DNA from: Ktedonobacterales bacterium
GTDB lineage: Bacteria; Chloroflexota; Ktedonobacteria; Ktedonobacterales; Ktedonobacteraceae
NCBI GenBank assembly: GCA_027451525.1
Contig: DAIDJF010000002.1
Span: forward strand, 49,841-113,840
Direction: 5' to 3'
Length of the DNA stretch: 64,000 nucleotides
Shown here: one piece after another, positions 18,829 to 27,847 of the stretch
Layout: each line of letters opens with the position of its first letter
Numbering within the stretch: position 1 is the first letter of the stretch
Position numbers and translations under genes: made by a program
Notes under the pieces: generated by a model
Database searches by the model: none
What the model was told of the DNA's origin: nothing
What the model saw: only the letters and a program-made list of their open reading frames with translations

Positions 18829-19581
18829 TTAGCGGCCCTCTTCAGGCAACTCGTACCAGCGTACTCGTTCCCCTACAACGGCGCGTGCCTTCCATTTCAT
18901 CGTTTTTGGATGCGCTTCCATCAGTTTAAGCAGCGTATCGATGCGTTGTTGCACACTTTCAGGGAAATGGTGCTCCGAGGCAAATTCCTGAATACGCTTG
19001 AGATTTAACTCGAACGTTCTGTGCATGCCCCAATCTTGTGCGACCAGACCAGCGATATAGTGACCATGGACGCCATGGTCGCCATCGACAATATCGTAAT
19101 CGCAGAGAAGCGCAATAGCATCTTTGATATCTTTTTCGTTAATTTCAACGATTTGCAGTTTCGTCATTAAAAGATCAGCGGGCGAAAGGGTATGGGGATG
19201 AAGATGAAGACGGGAACGAAAATCGAGCGTATGGCACATTTGCATACGATCAATAAAAATATCTATTTTACGGTCGTGTAATTCATCATGAAAAAGGAGG
19301 CGTTGATAGCCATGCAAATTATTGAAGGCTTTATTTGGAGTATAGCCTAAACGCGAGAAAAGTGCTTTTGTTTTCGCATTCCAGGTGGAAAGCGTTGCAA
19401 AATCCATATCGCCATAAGAGCGTTGCAAACGTTCATCCGAATGGGTACTGGGACAATTCAGATAAATCGCTAACCCACCGAGGAGGCGCAATTGGATACC
19501 GTCTTTATGAGCCTCACGCAGAATACGTTGCGCTTCCTCTGAAATATCTTTGATAGGCAACTGTGGCTGTGCATCACTCAT
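18829..19581 (-). CDS. Nucleotidyltransferase-fold protein (AbiEii/MNT-like)
   Basis: A 250-residue protein with a minimal nucleotidyltransferase core. LLGGLAIYL provides the glycine turn, GDMDFAT the first metal-binding D-x-D, and RKIDIFIDRM the third carboxylate strand. A helical C-terminal half includes LSPADLLMTKLQI, a feature shared with AbiEii-like and LinB-type nucleotidyltransferases that act as toxins or modify small molecules. No antitoxin-like partner is adjacent, so it is not a recognisable toxin-antitoxin pair. The ATG at 19581 is preferred: an upstream TTG directly abuts the AGG ribosome-binding sequence. Confidence 0.6.
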   Translation of the reverse strand: MSDAQPQLPIKDISEEAQRILREAHKDGIQLRLLGGLAIYLNCPSTHSDERLQRSYGDMDFATLSTWNAKTKALFSRLGYTPNKAFNNLHGYQRLLFHDELHDRKIDIFIDRMQMCHTLDFRSRLHLHPHTLSPADLLMTKLQIVEINEKDIKDAIALLCDYDIVDGDHGVHGHYIAGLVAQDWGMHRTFELNLKRIQEFASEHHFPESVQQRIDTLLKLMEAHPKTMKWKARAVVGERVRWYELPEEGR

Positions 19582-19695
19582 GTTCTTCAACCTGCTTACA
19601 AATGGCTACCAAGATACTGTTATCCAAAACAGTATGTAAAGATAGGATACCACAAAATCAGGCAAAGGAACAGTTTCCAAGCTTTTCTTTTCAGG

Positions 19696-19974
19696 TCAGG
19701 ATGCTGGCGGAGTCTCAGCTTGTTCTGGCATCCCTTCACTTGTAGTCTCGTCGTCTAAAGCGGGGAAACGCGAAGAGAGTCGATCACCGACAATCCATCC
19801 GATTGCCCCCAAACCAAGCGTCAAACCTAACCATGAGAGCAACACCGTATTGAGTGCTACGCCAAAGACAGCAGCCAGTACACCAGCGAGAATAATACCA
19901 AACGTTAGACCCGCTGTCACACCAATTAAACATCCGGGGTGTGCCAAATTGCGGCCTCGAAGTCGTTTCATCAT
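19696..19974 (-). CDS. Small two-helix membrane protein, unknown function
   Basis: A 92-residue protein. A basic start (MMKRLRGRN) leads into two hydrophobic helices (ITAGL-type, ~17-40, and ~43-63) that are rich in Gly, Ala and Leu. A polar acidic tail ends it (DDETTSEGMPEQAETPP). By the positive-inside rule both ends would face the cytoplasm. I recognise no family. It is probably expressed, given the clean hydrophobic pattern, but its ribosome-binding site is weak. Confidence 0.5.
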   Translation of the reverse strand: MMKRLRGRNLAHPGCLIGVTAGLTFGIILAGVLAAVFGVALNTVLLSWLGLTLGLGAIGWIVGDRLSSRFPALDDETTSEGMPEQAETPPAS

Positions 19975-20255
19975 AGCTTATAGAGATACCTTTGCTACAT
20001 TGTTACCCACTGCTCACCTCTTCCACGTTATGGATAATAACGTGTCTGAGCAAAATCGTCAAGAGAAAAATGTCCATTCGATAATATATCCATAGTGTTA
20101 TTATTAGCACATATCAATATAGACATTTTACCAAAAGAACGCTATACTACTATTGATTTTTTGACTTGCTTCAAAAATTCATACTGTTTTTTACAGAAAA
20201 GTAGTTCATTCATCTATATGACAGCAAACAGATAGTATCTACAGGGAGAATATCG

Positions 20256-20795
20256 GTGCAGATACCAGAGACACTAATCATCATGCGCGGCTATCCAGGT
20301 ACAGGGAAAAGTACTATTGCGCGCACGCTTGCATCGGCCCTTCATATACCATTGATAGATCGCGACATCCTCCGCCAAACCTGTGTTCATGTGCTCGGAG
20401 ATCTCCCAGGAATCGGGCATCTCTCTTATGAACTCATGTTTGCCCTCGCGCGTGAACAACTTCGTCTGGGTGTAAGTGTAGTCATCGATACACCGCTCAC
20501 ATATCATACCACATATGAACAAGCCCAACACCTTGCATACACGTTTCACATTCCACTTCTCGTCGTTCATTGTTATTGCTCTGAAGAACTGCAACGCCTG
20601 CGTCTTGAAGGCCGTAGAGGGCAGGTCTCGACGTTCCAAATCACTTCCTGGGACGAATGGCTACGCTGGAAACCACGTTTTGAACAATTTGAGACCGAGG
20701 GGTGCCTGATTGATACTGCTCAGCCACTCGACGACTCGCTCTCTCAGGTACTCCATACCATTCAAGAACTACACACCAAGCAGGTCCAACCGTAG
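20256..20795 (+). CDS. P-loop kinase-like ATPase (AAA_33 / zeta-like)
   Basis: A 179-residue nucleoside-triphosphate-binding protein of the small kinase type. The Walker A RGYPGTGKST lies at about 10-19. An Asp-Arg pair follows strand 2 (LIDRDILRQ), and the VVIDTPLTY strand carries the Walker B-like Asp. A lid Arg region is seen in LRLEGRRGQVSTF. These features fit the AAA_33/zeta-toxin-like or polynucleotide/gluconate kinase group; the substrate is unknown. Translation starts at GTG, with AGGGAGA 7-13 bases upstream. It is transcribed alone, and the following 450 bases hold a gene relic. Confidence 0.7.
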   Translation: MQIPETLIIMRGYPGTGKSTIARTLASALHIPLIDRDILRQTCVHVLGDLPGIGHLSYELMFALAREQLRLGVSVVIDTPLTYHTTYEQAQHLAYTFHIPLLVVHCYCSEELQRLRLEGRRGQVSTFQITSWDEWLRWKPRFEQFETEGCLIDTAQPLDDSLSQVLHTIQELHTKQVQP

Positions 20796-20844
20796 CTCTT
20801 GCTTGCGGCAAACACCAGTCAGAAACTTTTTTCATTCAGCTAGC

Positions 20845-21280
20845 ATTCAGAAAGCTCGTAGCAAAAACATTTCAGCTAACGGATAATCACGGCCTGGATG
20901 CTATATCCCCTGATGGCCGTTGTCTCTACTTGTTTGAGCGTTTGCGCGCTCAAACAAGCCACTACTATCTGCGTCTCTTCCAGGTTAACGCAGACCACCT
21001 CTATCCGCAGATTATCGCCAATAACATCACTGATCGCGACATTTTCAGCGAGCAGGGTATTAAGTACAGTTCACTTTGACGCAGGCAGCACGATGCCCGA
21101 TAATAAGACAGCTATACCGCCTTATGTGACAGATACAAGCTGCACAGGCGTAGCGTTAAGTGCCAACGGTTACATATTATACGCAGTTTCACTTGCCAGC
21201 GGTATCACACTAATAGATATCGCCGCAGGACAGTTTCGACATTTTCCCCAGAATCCTGCACATGCTCCCTGGGGAACTGA
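20845..21280 (+). pseudogene. Degraded beta-propeller protein gene
   Basis: Two protein-like stretches lie in different reading frames. In one frame, up to TGA at 21077-21079, the sequence reads TDNHGLDAISPDGRCLYLFE, then YYLRLFQVNADHLYPQIIA. In another frame, ~21080-21290, it reads GVALSANGYILYAVSLASG, then ITLIDIAAGQFRHF. Both carry the blade pattern (hydrophobic strand, S-(P)DG or SANG turn, LY strand) of WD40/YncE-like propellers. The sequence has no start and is frameshifted, with the middle apparently lost. It ends in the start of the next gene, itself a propeller lipoprotein, so it may be a relic of a neighbour with related function. Confidence 0.6.
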
Positions 21281-22846
21281 ATGGATTACAAATTGATGAA
21301 ACGGAAAGCACTCTCTACAACAGTATTGCTCATGGTTTTGCTTTTGACAGCTTGTACGTCAAAAGCAGAGACTTCCTCCCAATCACCCAAAACTACGCCG
21401 CTACCGACTGTTCTCCCAACGCAGGCCTCACCAGTCAACTCACCTAAAGAACCGCTGATTGCCTGGCCCGCCTTTGGTGGCGGCGGAACACGCGCTGGTG
21501 TGAATAACGTAGAAACGGTGATTACAGCAACGAACGTACATCAACTTACGCTACGCTGGCGACAACTTCTTCCTGATATCGCCGATAGCTCACCAGTTGA
21601 GCTACCAAACGTACAGACAGCAAAGGGCATAAAAAACCTGCTCTTTTTGACAACATTACATGGTATGCTGCTCGCCATTGATGCTTCTAATGGAACAGTC
21701 ATCTGGCAGCAAGCAACACAGGGACCTAAAATTACCAATAGCTCGCCTGTCATCGACCCTTCGGGGCAGTATGTCTATAGCTATGGGCTGGATGGCAAAG
21801 TACACAAATATGCAGTCACTACGGGACAGGAAGATACAACAGGTGGCTGGCCCGCGACTATCACGCTTATGGACGAGGTCGAAAAAGAGTCTTCAGCGAT
21901 GAATATTGGCAACGGCTATCTCTATGTAACCACAAGTGGTTATATCGGCGATGGCGGTCACTACGAAGGCCACGTAGTCGCCGTCAATCTCGCAACAGGC
22001 GAGACTACCGTGTTTAACTCTCTCTGCGCCAATATTCACCAACTGTTAGTCAATAGCACGGCTGCCGCGAACTATTGTAACAGCGTTCAATCGGGTATCT
22101 GGGCGCGAGGCGGCGTGGTCATCGACCCGATCACACACGATGTCCTGATCGCGACAGGTAATGGACCATATGACGCGAATAAGGGCGGTCACGATTATGG
22201 CGATAGTGTGCTTGAATTAAGCCCTGATCTCACACACTTGATCGATAGCTACACGCCCAGCAACTACCAGCGCCTTTATAATGAAGATTTAGACCTCGGC
22301 AGCACCGCTCCTGCCATCCTACCCGTGCAGCACGCCAGCAAGACGCCGTATCTGGCTGTTCAGGGCGGCAAAGATAACACACTGCGCCTGCTCAACCTGC
22401 AAAACCTTTCTGGGCAAGGAGGTCCAAACCATGTTGGCGGCGCGGTGCAAGCCATACAGTTGCCGAATGCCTGCGATGTTGATACACAACCAGGCGTGTG
22501 GAATGATAATACAGACACGACGTGGGTATTTGTGGCAAACAACTGTGGTTTTGCAGCGTTTAAAGCTATGACAAACAGCAGTGGCCAAACGACGCTACAA
22601 CTGGCCTATCACAACAATGATACAGGCAGTTCACCTTTTATTGCCAATGATGTCCTGTTCTTGCAAAATGCAGGTGTCTTGCAAGCAATGGACCCGACGA
22701 CAGGCAATGTCTTGTGGAGCAGCACGCAAGCCTCTGCGCATGGCACTATCGGTACTCTCCACTGGCAAAGTCCTATTGTAGTCAATGGCACTGTGTTTGT
22801 GCCTGACGAGGATGGCAACATGACGGCCTATCAACTGGCAGGGTAA
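21281..22846 (+). CDS. PQQ-type beta-propeller lipoprotein
   Basis: A 521-residue exported protein. A basic-hydrophobic signal peptide ends in the lipobox LLTAC with Cys25, so it should be lipid-anchored on the outer face of the membrane. A Ser/Thr/Pro linker leads to a beta-propeller of PQQ/BamB-like blades. Examples are MLLAIDASNGTVIWQQA, HVVAVNLATGETTVF and LQAMDPTTGNVLWSSTQA, with the A-x-D-x-x-T/N-G-x-x-x-W signature. Quinoprotein cofactor ligands are not evident, so it may be structural or a binding protein. A second in-frame ATG (codon 6) is possible. GGGG six bases before the first ATG is a weak ribosome-binding site. Confidence 0.8.
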   Translation: MDYKLMKRKALSTTVLLMVLLLTACTSKAETSSQSPKTTPLPTVLPTQASPVNSPKEPLIAWPAFGGGGTRAGVNNVETVITATNVHQLTLRWRQLLPDIADSSPVELPNVQTAKGIKNLLFLTTLHGMLLAIDASNGTVIWQQATQGPKITNSSPVIDPSGQYVYSYGLDGKVHKYAVTTGQEDTTGGWPATITLMDEVEKESSAMNIGNGYLYVTTSGYIGDGGHYEGHVVAVNLATGETTVFNSLCANIHQLLVNSTAAANYCNSVQSGIWARGGVVIDPITHDVLIATGNGPYDANKGGHDYGDSVLELSPDLTHLIDSYTPSNYQRLYNEDLDLGSTAPAILPVQHASKTPYLAVQGGKDNTLRLLNLQNLSGQGGPNHVGGAVQAIQLPNACDVDTQPGVWNDNTDTTWVFVANNCGFAAFKAMTNSSGQTTLQLAYHNNDTGSSPFIANDVLFLQNAGVLQAMDPTTGNVLWSSTQASAHGTIGTLHWQSPIVVNGTVFVPDEDGNMTAYQLAG

Positions 22847-22850
22847 GAGC

Positions 22851-22931
22851 AAGCGCACTTATCCGCCAGATGTGATTGTCCTTGATCTTATGCTCTCAGG
22901 CATTAACGGTATCGACATCAAGCGCGTTATC
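22851..22931 (+). pseudogene. Relic of a response-regulator receiver domain
   Basis: One frame reads KRTYPPDVIVLDLMLSGING and then IDIK, an unmistakable receiver-domain core around the phospho-accepting Asp (PDVIVLDLMLPG.NG). It has no start, no N-terminal acidic pocket and no C-terminal half. It is wedged between the lipoprotein stop and the SDR stop codon, so it is a gene fragment left by a deletion or rearrangement. Confidence 0.6.
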
Positions 22932-23693
22932 TTATTGGGCTGTTCGCCCGCCATCGACAGGCAGTACCTGTCCAGTGATATAGCTAGCGGAGTCCGACGC
23001 CAGAAAGAGCACGGCGGGGGCAAGCTCGCCCGGTTGACCAATGCGCTTCATCGGCGTTGCATCGGCCACAATCGCCTCAGCACGCTGTAAGATTGCCTCT
23101 GTCATACGAGTACGGAACATGCCGGGGGCAATCGCATTCACACGCACACCACGTGTTGCCCACTCGATTGCCAGGGCACGTGTCAGATTAATTACCGCCG
23201 CCTTGCTGGCATTGTAACCCACTGTATTATGCTGTCCCCCGCCCAGACCAGCGATAGAGGCAATATTGATCATTGCGCCTTTGTTGCGCTCCAGCATATG
23301 CCGTCCTACAGCCTGCGCCATCAAAAACGTGCCCGTAATATTGGCTTCGATAACCTGATGCCAACGATCCAACGGCATCTGTTCGGCAGGCGCACCCCAT
23401 GTAAGACCAGCATTATTGACTAAAATATCGATCTTGCCACATAACGCAAGGGACTGCTGCACCAGTTGCTCGACAGAAGAGCTATCAGCAACATCGCAGA
23501 GCAACGCATGGGCGGTTATCCCTTGCGCTTCCAATTCGCGCTTCGCCTCCGCCAGCCATTGCTCCCGACGGGCAGTAATAATGACCGTTGCGCCAGCCAC
23601 ACCAAACCCCTGGGCAATCTCTAAGCCCAGGCCACGTGAGCCACCAGTGATAAGGGCCACTTCGCCAGAAAAATCGAAGGTTGCAGTACCCAT
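22932..23693 (-). CDS. Short-chain dehydrogenase/reductase (SDR)
   Basis: A 253-residue classical SDR using NAD(P)H. The cofactor motif TGGSRGLGLEIA is at about 13-24, and NNAG and the stabilising Asn (EANITG) follow. The catalytic Ser (INIASIAG) and YNASK give the Ser-Tyr-Lys set. The C-terminus has the usual SYITGQVLPVDGG. It resembles gluconate 5-dehydrogenase / 3-oxoacyl-ACP reductase-like enzymes, but the substrate is not readable. The ATG at 23693 follows GAGGAG. It converges on the plus-strand lipoprotein, leaving only the receiver relic between. Confidence 0.92.
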   Translation of the reverse strand: MGTATFDFSGEVALITGGSRGLGLEIAQGFGVAGATVIITARREQWLAEAKRELEAQGITAHALLCDVADSSSVEQLVQQSLALCGKIDILVNNAGLTWGAPAEQMPLDRWHQVIEANITGTFLMAQAVGRHMLERNKGAMINIASIAGLGGGQHNTVGYNASKAAVINLTRALAIEWATRGVRVNAIAPGMFRTRMTEAILQRAEAIVADATPMKRIGQPGELAPAVLFLASDSASYITGQVLPVDGGRTAQ

Positions 23694-23849
23694 GCTACTC
23701 GCTCCTCTTCTCTTAAGAAACACTCTTACGCAGTGTCATGATCTACGTATACGATAGCAGGCAAACGTTTATTTGCTTCTCATCTTCTGCTATGTTATGA
23801 TCGTTGTAGTCATCATCTTTCTTATACCACAGCAGAGGAGGAACTTGCT

Positions 23850-25388
23850 ATAGCGAACACGAGTAACAGTATTCAATTCTACATGAGTGCAGATGAGCAG
23901 AAACGATTAAAACACCTTCCCTGGCATCTTCCTCTTGCAGAGTGGGGGCAGCGAGGGATCACTTTACTTGTCATCAGGCGTGGCGAGTCCCGGCACCCCG
24001 TTATTTTTGTGGAATGTGAAGGGACGCGCTACGCGATCAAAGAGACGACACCACATATGGCAGAGAAAGAGATTCGCAATCTGCACGAAATTGGGCAACG
24101 CGGCATTCCCACACTCATCGCCGTTGGCAACATCACGGTTTCAGGCCCGCCCATCCCATTTAGTATTCCTCAGCTTGGCATTACGCAATACATTAGCGGA
24201 GATCGCGGCTATACAGTTACACGTCTGGCCCCTCGTGTCATCCCCCATGTATTACTCTATCGCATTCCTTTCGCGAAGCGTACAAAGCATCGACTATTAG
24301 CCGCTATCGCGGTTTTAATGATCGAGTTGCACGAACATGGGGTCTACTGGGGCGACCCTTCGCTGGCAAACGTGCTTATTCGCATTGATGGACGGCGCAT
24401 CCTCGCCCTTATGGCAGATGCCGAAACAGCCGAACTCTTCCCCGAAGCAATCAGCGAGGGACTACGTGAACAAGACCTGGCCTCCTTTGGCGAGTCGCTC
24501 TCCTGGCAAGCTGAGGATATGCGTCAAGCACGCAACTTGCCGGAAGAGACACAATTGCTCAGTGAGAGTGATTTCCAGTATTTTGTGCGTCGCTATCACT
24601 GGTTACGTCGCGAACACACGCATATAACGAACGCACCATACTTTACCACTGTTTACCAGATTGAACGCTTTTTGCGCACGTTAAATGATGCAGGCTACTC
24701 TGTGCTGAGTGCAACAGGCCATGCGTTGCAACATTTTACCACGGTGTTACCAGGATGGTATGTACGTCGCATTGATGAACTATTACACATCAACATCCCA
24801 CGTACCTATGCCCGCCGCTTCTATAACATGATCCTCGGACATCAAGTGTTATTAGGTGAAAAAGAGAAACGCCTTGTCAGTGTTGAAGAAGCTGCTCAAG
24901 ATTGGTACGACAACTATCATCTGCCCGCGATCCTTTTACTGCGCCGCCACTTGACCAGTGAACAAGACCCGATGCAGGCATACTTTGCGGTCATGGAGCA
25001 TAAGTGGAAATTGAGTGAGGACGCAGGGAAAGAAATTCCATTGGAAGAGGCTATTCTTGACTGGTCTATGCAACATGCAGCACCCAGTATTTTGGGCGAT
25101 ATCGACCCGGCATTGATGGCAAAATGGTGGCATGAAGTGACGCCAAGCGCAGAGGTAATGGAACCAACTTTAATTGCAGGTGAAGCGTTGGAACCGCTTC
25201 TCTCCACCGATGAAAAACCACTCGTTCATCTTGAACCACACGCATTGGAAGAAAAACTGCCAGAGATTTTAGAAAAACGAACTGACCTTACCGAAGAAGT
25301 TAGAGAGCTACCTGATGAACAGGTTTCTCCTCTTTCAGAAGCATTGGCTGACACCGACAAAAACATTGCTCACACTGATGAGCAATAA
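23850..25388 (+). CDS. DUF4032-type kinase-like protein, probable AUA start
   Basis: A protein kinase-fold relative of ~512 residues. A lysine strand (GTRYAIKETTPHMAEKEI) leads to a catalytic-like loop ELHEHGVYWGDPSLANVLIR and a metal-Asp-like strand (LALMADAETAEL). This pattern (YWGDxSLxN) is that of DUF4032/lipopolysaccharide kinase-like proteins; whether it phosphorylates a protein or sugar is unknown. The C-terminal ~80 residues are Glu-rich and low in complexity. The first ATG, at 23883, has no ribosome-binding site. ATA at 23850 lies eight bases after GGAGG and continues in frame as ANTSNSIQFYM. I therefore extend the gene to an AUA start, with 23883 as fallback. Confidence 0.7.
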   Translation: MANTSNSIQFYMSADEQKRLKHLPWHLPLAEWGQRGITLLVIRRGESRHPVIFVECEGTRYAIKETTPHMAEKEIRNLHEIGQRGIPTLIAVGNITVSGPPIPFSIPQLGITQYISGDRGYTVTRLAPRVIPHVLLYRIPFAKRTKHRLLAAIAVLMIELHEHGVYWGDPSLANVLIRIDGRRILALMADAETAELFPEAISEGLREQDLASFGESLSWQAEDMRQARNLPEETQLLSESDFQYFVRRYHWLRREHTHITNAPYFTTVYQIERFLRTLNDAGYSVLSATGHALQHFTTVLPGWYVRRIDELLHINIPRTYARRFYNMILGHQVLLGEKEKRLVSVEEAAQDWYDNYHLPAILLLRRHLTSEQDPMQAYFAVMEHKWKLSEDAGKEIPLEEAILDWSMQHAAPSILGDIDPALMAKWWHEVTPSAEVMEPTLIAGEALEPLLSTDEKPLVHLEPHALEEKLPEILEKRTDLTEEVRELPDEQVSPLSEALADTDKNIAHTDEQ

Positions 25389-25432
25389 GAAGCGTTTGCG
25401 CGTCTCAATGCAAGACGGCGCAAACGCTTCTT
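25387..25432. terminator. Bidirectional terminator between DUF4032 gene and recA
   Basis: AAGAAGCGTTTGCG (25387-25400) pairs perfectly with CGCAAACGCTTCTT (25419-25432). The stem extends through CGTCT/AGACG with one bulged G. It separates two convergent genes. Confidence 0.85.
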
Positions 25433-25439
25433 CTACCAG

Positions 25440-26549
25440 TTATTCTTCGGTGCTAAACTCTTCCGCGCTCCCCTCATCCTCCTCAACACCTTCAATTTCA
25501 CCACCCTTAAAGGTAACGATATTGCCACGAATCTGCTCTTCGATAGCCCCGGCTACATCGCTATTCTGGCGCAAGAACTCTTTGGCATTCTCACGGCCCT
25601 GCCCAAGACGGATATCGCCAACAGTAAACCACGCGCCACTCTTCTTGACAATGCCCATTTCCAGGCCCAGATCAATCAGACCACCCTCGCGTGAAATACC
25701 TTCACTATACATGATATCAAACTCGGCAGATTTGAACGGGGGAGCAACTTTATTTTTTACCACACGCACGCGGGTGCGGTTGCCCACAACATCCTGACCC
25801 TGCTTGATAGAGTCTGTACGACGAATATCCATGCGAACAGAAGAATAGAATTTTAGAGCCCGGCCGCCAGTCGTTGTCTCTGGGTTGCCGAACATGACGC
25901 CAACCTTCTCACGCAACTGGTTAGTGAAAATGACCGATGTATTAGAAGTGCTGATCGCGCCTGTCAGTTTACGCATGGCCTGGCTCATCAGGCGGGCCTG
26001 CAAGCCCACATGAGAGTCGCCCATCTCGCCCTCGATCTCAGCGCGTGGGGTTAGAGCTGCTACCGAGTCAATCACGATTACGTCAATCGCATTACTGCGT
26101 ACCAGTGAGTCCACAATCTCTAATGCCTGCTCACCGGTATCTGGCTGCGAGACCAGCAGATTATTCGTATCGACGCCACAACGTGCGGCATACGTTGGGT
26201 CAAGAGCATGCTCAGCATCCACAAACGCAGCATAACCACCTGCGCGCTGGACGTTGGCAATAATATGTTGACACAGTGTTGTCTTACCAGAAGACTCTGG
26301 GCCATAGATCTCGGTGATACGTCCTCTGGGAATGCCTCCGACGCCAAGCGCGAGATCCAGGGCAATCGAACCTGTAGGAATAGCCTCAACGTGAATTTTC
26401 GCCGCTTCACCGAGTTTCATGATCGCGCCTTTACCAAAACGGCGTTCGATCTGTGTCAAAGCCAGATCAATGGCCTTCTCGCGTTCGCTCATACCGGCTG
26501 TGTTCGTTGTACTTGTCGCTGCTGCTTTTTCTTTTTTACTCGTTGCCAT
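25440..26549 (-). CDS. recA: Recombinase RecA
   Basis: DNA recombinase and SOS co-protease that forms ATP-dependent filaments on single-stranded DNA. The 369-residue protein has Walker A GPESSGKT at 83-90, the [20 protein letters not shown] stretch, loop L2 ([20 protein letters not shown]) and an acidic C-terminal tail ([13 protein letters not shown]) typical of the family. It is complete. The leader of ~290 bases contains a consensus promoter overlapped by a LexA-like half-palindrome. It lies downstream of recR in the same orientation but with its own promoter. Confidence 0.98.
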   Translation of the reverse strand: MATSKKEKAAATSTTNTAGMSEREKAIDLALTQIERRFGKGAIMKLGEAAKIHVEAIPTGSIALDLALGVGGIPRGRITEIYGPESSGKTTLCQHIIANVQRAGGYAAFVDAEHALDPTYAARCGVDTNNLLVSQPDTGEQALEIVDSLVRSNAIDVIVIDSVAALTPRAEIEGEMGDSHVGLQARLMSQAMRKLTGAISTSNTSVIFTNQLREKVGVMFGNPETTTGGRALKFYSSVRMDIRRTDSIKQGQDVVGNRTRVRVVKNKVAPPFKSAEFDIMYSEGISREGGLIDLGLEMGIVKKSGAWFTVGDIRLGQGRENAKEFLRQNSDVAGAIEEQIRGNIVTFKGGEIEGVEEDEGSAEEFSTEE

Positions 26550-26841
26550 ATTTCTTTCACGGTGCGCATATCTGGAACGTCTTACAACTATTCCACTTTA
26601 CAGCCCCGTGCGCCTCCTTATGTGCTGCACTCGTTTCCCTGCGCGGGAATAGACAGTAGTCAAAAAGATGGGTTGTAGAGCGCGTGATGACATCGGTCAT
26701 GATTCGGGATGATACAATGGATATCAGCGTCTCTCTTGTCGTACCTGTCTGCTGTCATCTCAATATGTCTACACACCTCTATTCTTTATCAGGCGGAAGA
26801 AACCGGAAAACAAGCAGGCGACATCGCTGTCCCACAATTTA

Positions 26842-26875
26842 GAACAATAGTACCATACGTATAGAAGAGTGTCAA
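26842..26875 (-). promoter_or_regulatory. recA promoter with possible LexA site
   Basis: On the minus strand TTGACA (26875-26870) and TACTAT (26852-26847) are 17 bases apart. The plus-strand reading GAACAATAGTAC (26842-26853) overlaps the -10. It is one base from the Gram-positive SOS box form GAAC-N4-GTTC. The promoter call is good; the LexA site is tentative. Confidence 0.6.
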
Positions 26876-26914
26876 GCGAAATGAACGACAGGTATGGCGG
26901 AAGACAAGCACAAC

Positions 26915-27532
26915 CTACAGGTCTCGGCGTCCCTCGATAGCGCGTCCAAGCGTTCCCTCGTCGGCATATTCCAGGTCGCTACCGAGCGAGAGACCACGCG
27001 CCAGAGAGGTTACGCGCAGGTCTGCACTTGCACCATTCAACTTGCCCTTAATCTCGCTTTTGATGAAACCAGCCGTATAATCACCCTCAAAGCTAGGATT
27101 GGTTGCGAGAATTACCTCGCGCACATTCCCTTCTTCCAGACGCCGCATAAGCTCATCAATACGCAGATCCTTGCGTCCGATGCCATTCATCGGCGAGAGT
27201 GCGCCATGCAACACATGGTATAACCCCTTGTAAGCTCCCGTCTTCTCCAGAGCAATGACATCCAACGGTTCTTCAACCACACAAATGGTATCCTGATCTC
27301 GTCCGGCATTGGCACAGATAGGACAGGGGTCGGTTTCAGTAATGTTGAAACAGCGCGAGCAATAGATAATACTCTCTTTCACGCGCATAATCGCATCTGA
27401 CAGGCGCCGAGCCTGATCGGTGGGACAGCGCAAGATAAAGAACGCCAGTCGTTGCGCCGTCTTGACGCCCACGCCAGGAAGTCTAGCGAACTCTTCAATT
27501 AACGCGGCAACTGGTGGTGCAATATCACTCAT
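26915..27532 (-). CDS. recR: Recombination mediator RecR
   Basis: RecR helps load RecA at gaps as part of the RecFOR pathway and forms a ring on DNA. The 205-residue protein has an N-terminal helix-hairpin-helix (LARLPGVGVKTAQRLAFFIL) and a four-cysteine zinc finger (CSRCFNITETDPCPIC). A Toprim domain (ICVVEEPLDVIALE) is followed by a C-terminal Walker-B-like region. It follows ybaB by a few bases and is co-transcribed with dnaX and ybaB, the same order as in Bacillus. Confidence 0.97.
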   Translation of the reverse strand: MSDIAPPVAALIEEFARLPGVGVKTAQRLAFFILRCPTDQARRLSDAIMRVKESIIYCSRCFNITETDPCPICANAGRDQDTICVVEEPLDVIALEKTGAYKGLYHVLHGALSPMNGIGRKDLRIDELMRRLEEGNVREVILATNPSFEGDYTAGFIKSEIKGKLNGASADLRVTSLARGLSLGSDLEYADEGTLGRAIEGRRDL

Positions 27533-27535
27533 GTT

Positions 27536-27832
27536 TTAGAATAACCCCGGCATGCGTAAGCCGCCAGTGACGTTGCTGACAATCTTCTGTTGCGCATCTG
27601 AAACCTTATCAAAGGCATCCTTCGCAGCAGCCCGCACCATCACTTCAAGCTCAACAATATCTTCCGCGCTAAAAGCCTCCGGGTCAATTTTGACATCAGT
27701 GATCTCAAATTTGCCCGTCATCGTGATTGTGACAGCTCCGCCACCAGCAGTGCCAGTAAACTTCGTCGTCTCCAATTCCTCCTGCATTCGCATCATCTTC
27801 TGTTGCATTTTCTGAATTTCGCGCATGTTCAT
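27536..27832 (-). CDS. ybaB: Nucleoid-associated protein YbaB/EbfC family
   Basis: A 98-residue DNA-binding dimer of the YbaB/EbfC family. It has the N-terminal coiled region (QKMQQKMMRMQEELETTKF), the beta sheet with GGGAVTITMTGKFEITDVKI, and the C-terminal helix (DAQQKIVSNVTGGLRMPGLF). The ATG at 27832 is chosen because an upstream GTG falls inside the GGAGT ribosome-binding site. It sits between dnaX and recR with 15-base or smaller gaps, a conserved three-gene operon. Confidence 0.95.
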   Translation of the reverse strand: MNMREIQKMQQKMMRMQEELETTKFTGTAGGGAVTITMTGKFEITDVKIDPEAFSAEDIVELEVMVRAAAKDAFDKVSDAQQKIVSNVTGGLRMPGLF

Positions 27833-27847
27833 AGAAACAATCACTCC

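Noticed and set aside
18829..19581. Nucleotidyltransferase-fold gene as half of an AbiE toxin-antitoxin system
   Set aside because: No adjacent antitoxin-like or helix-turn-helix gene; neighbours are a metallophosphoesterase and a membrane protein.
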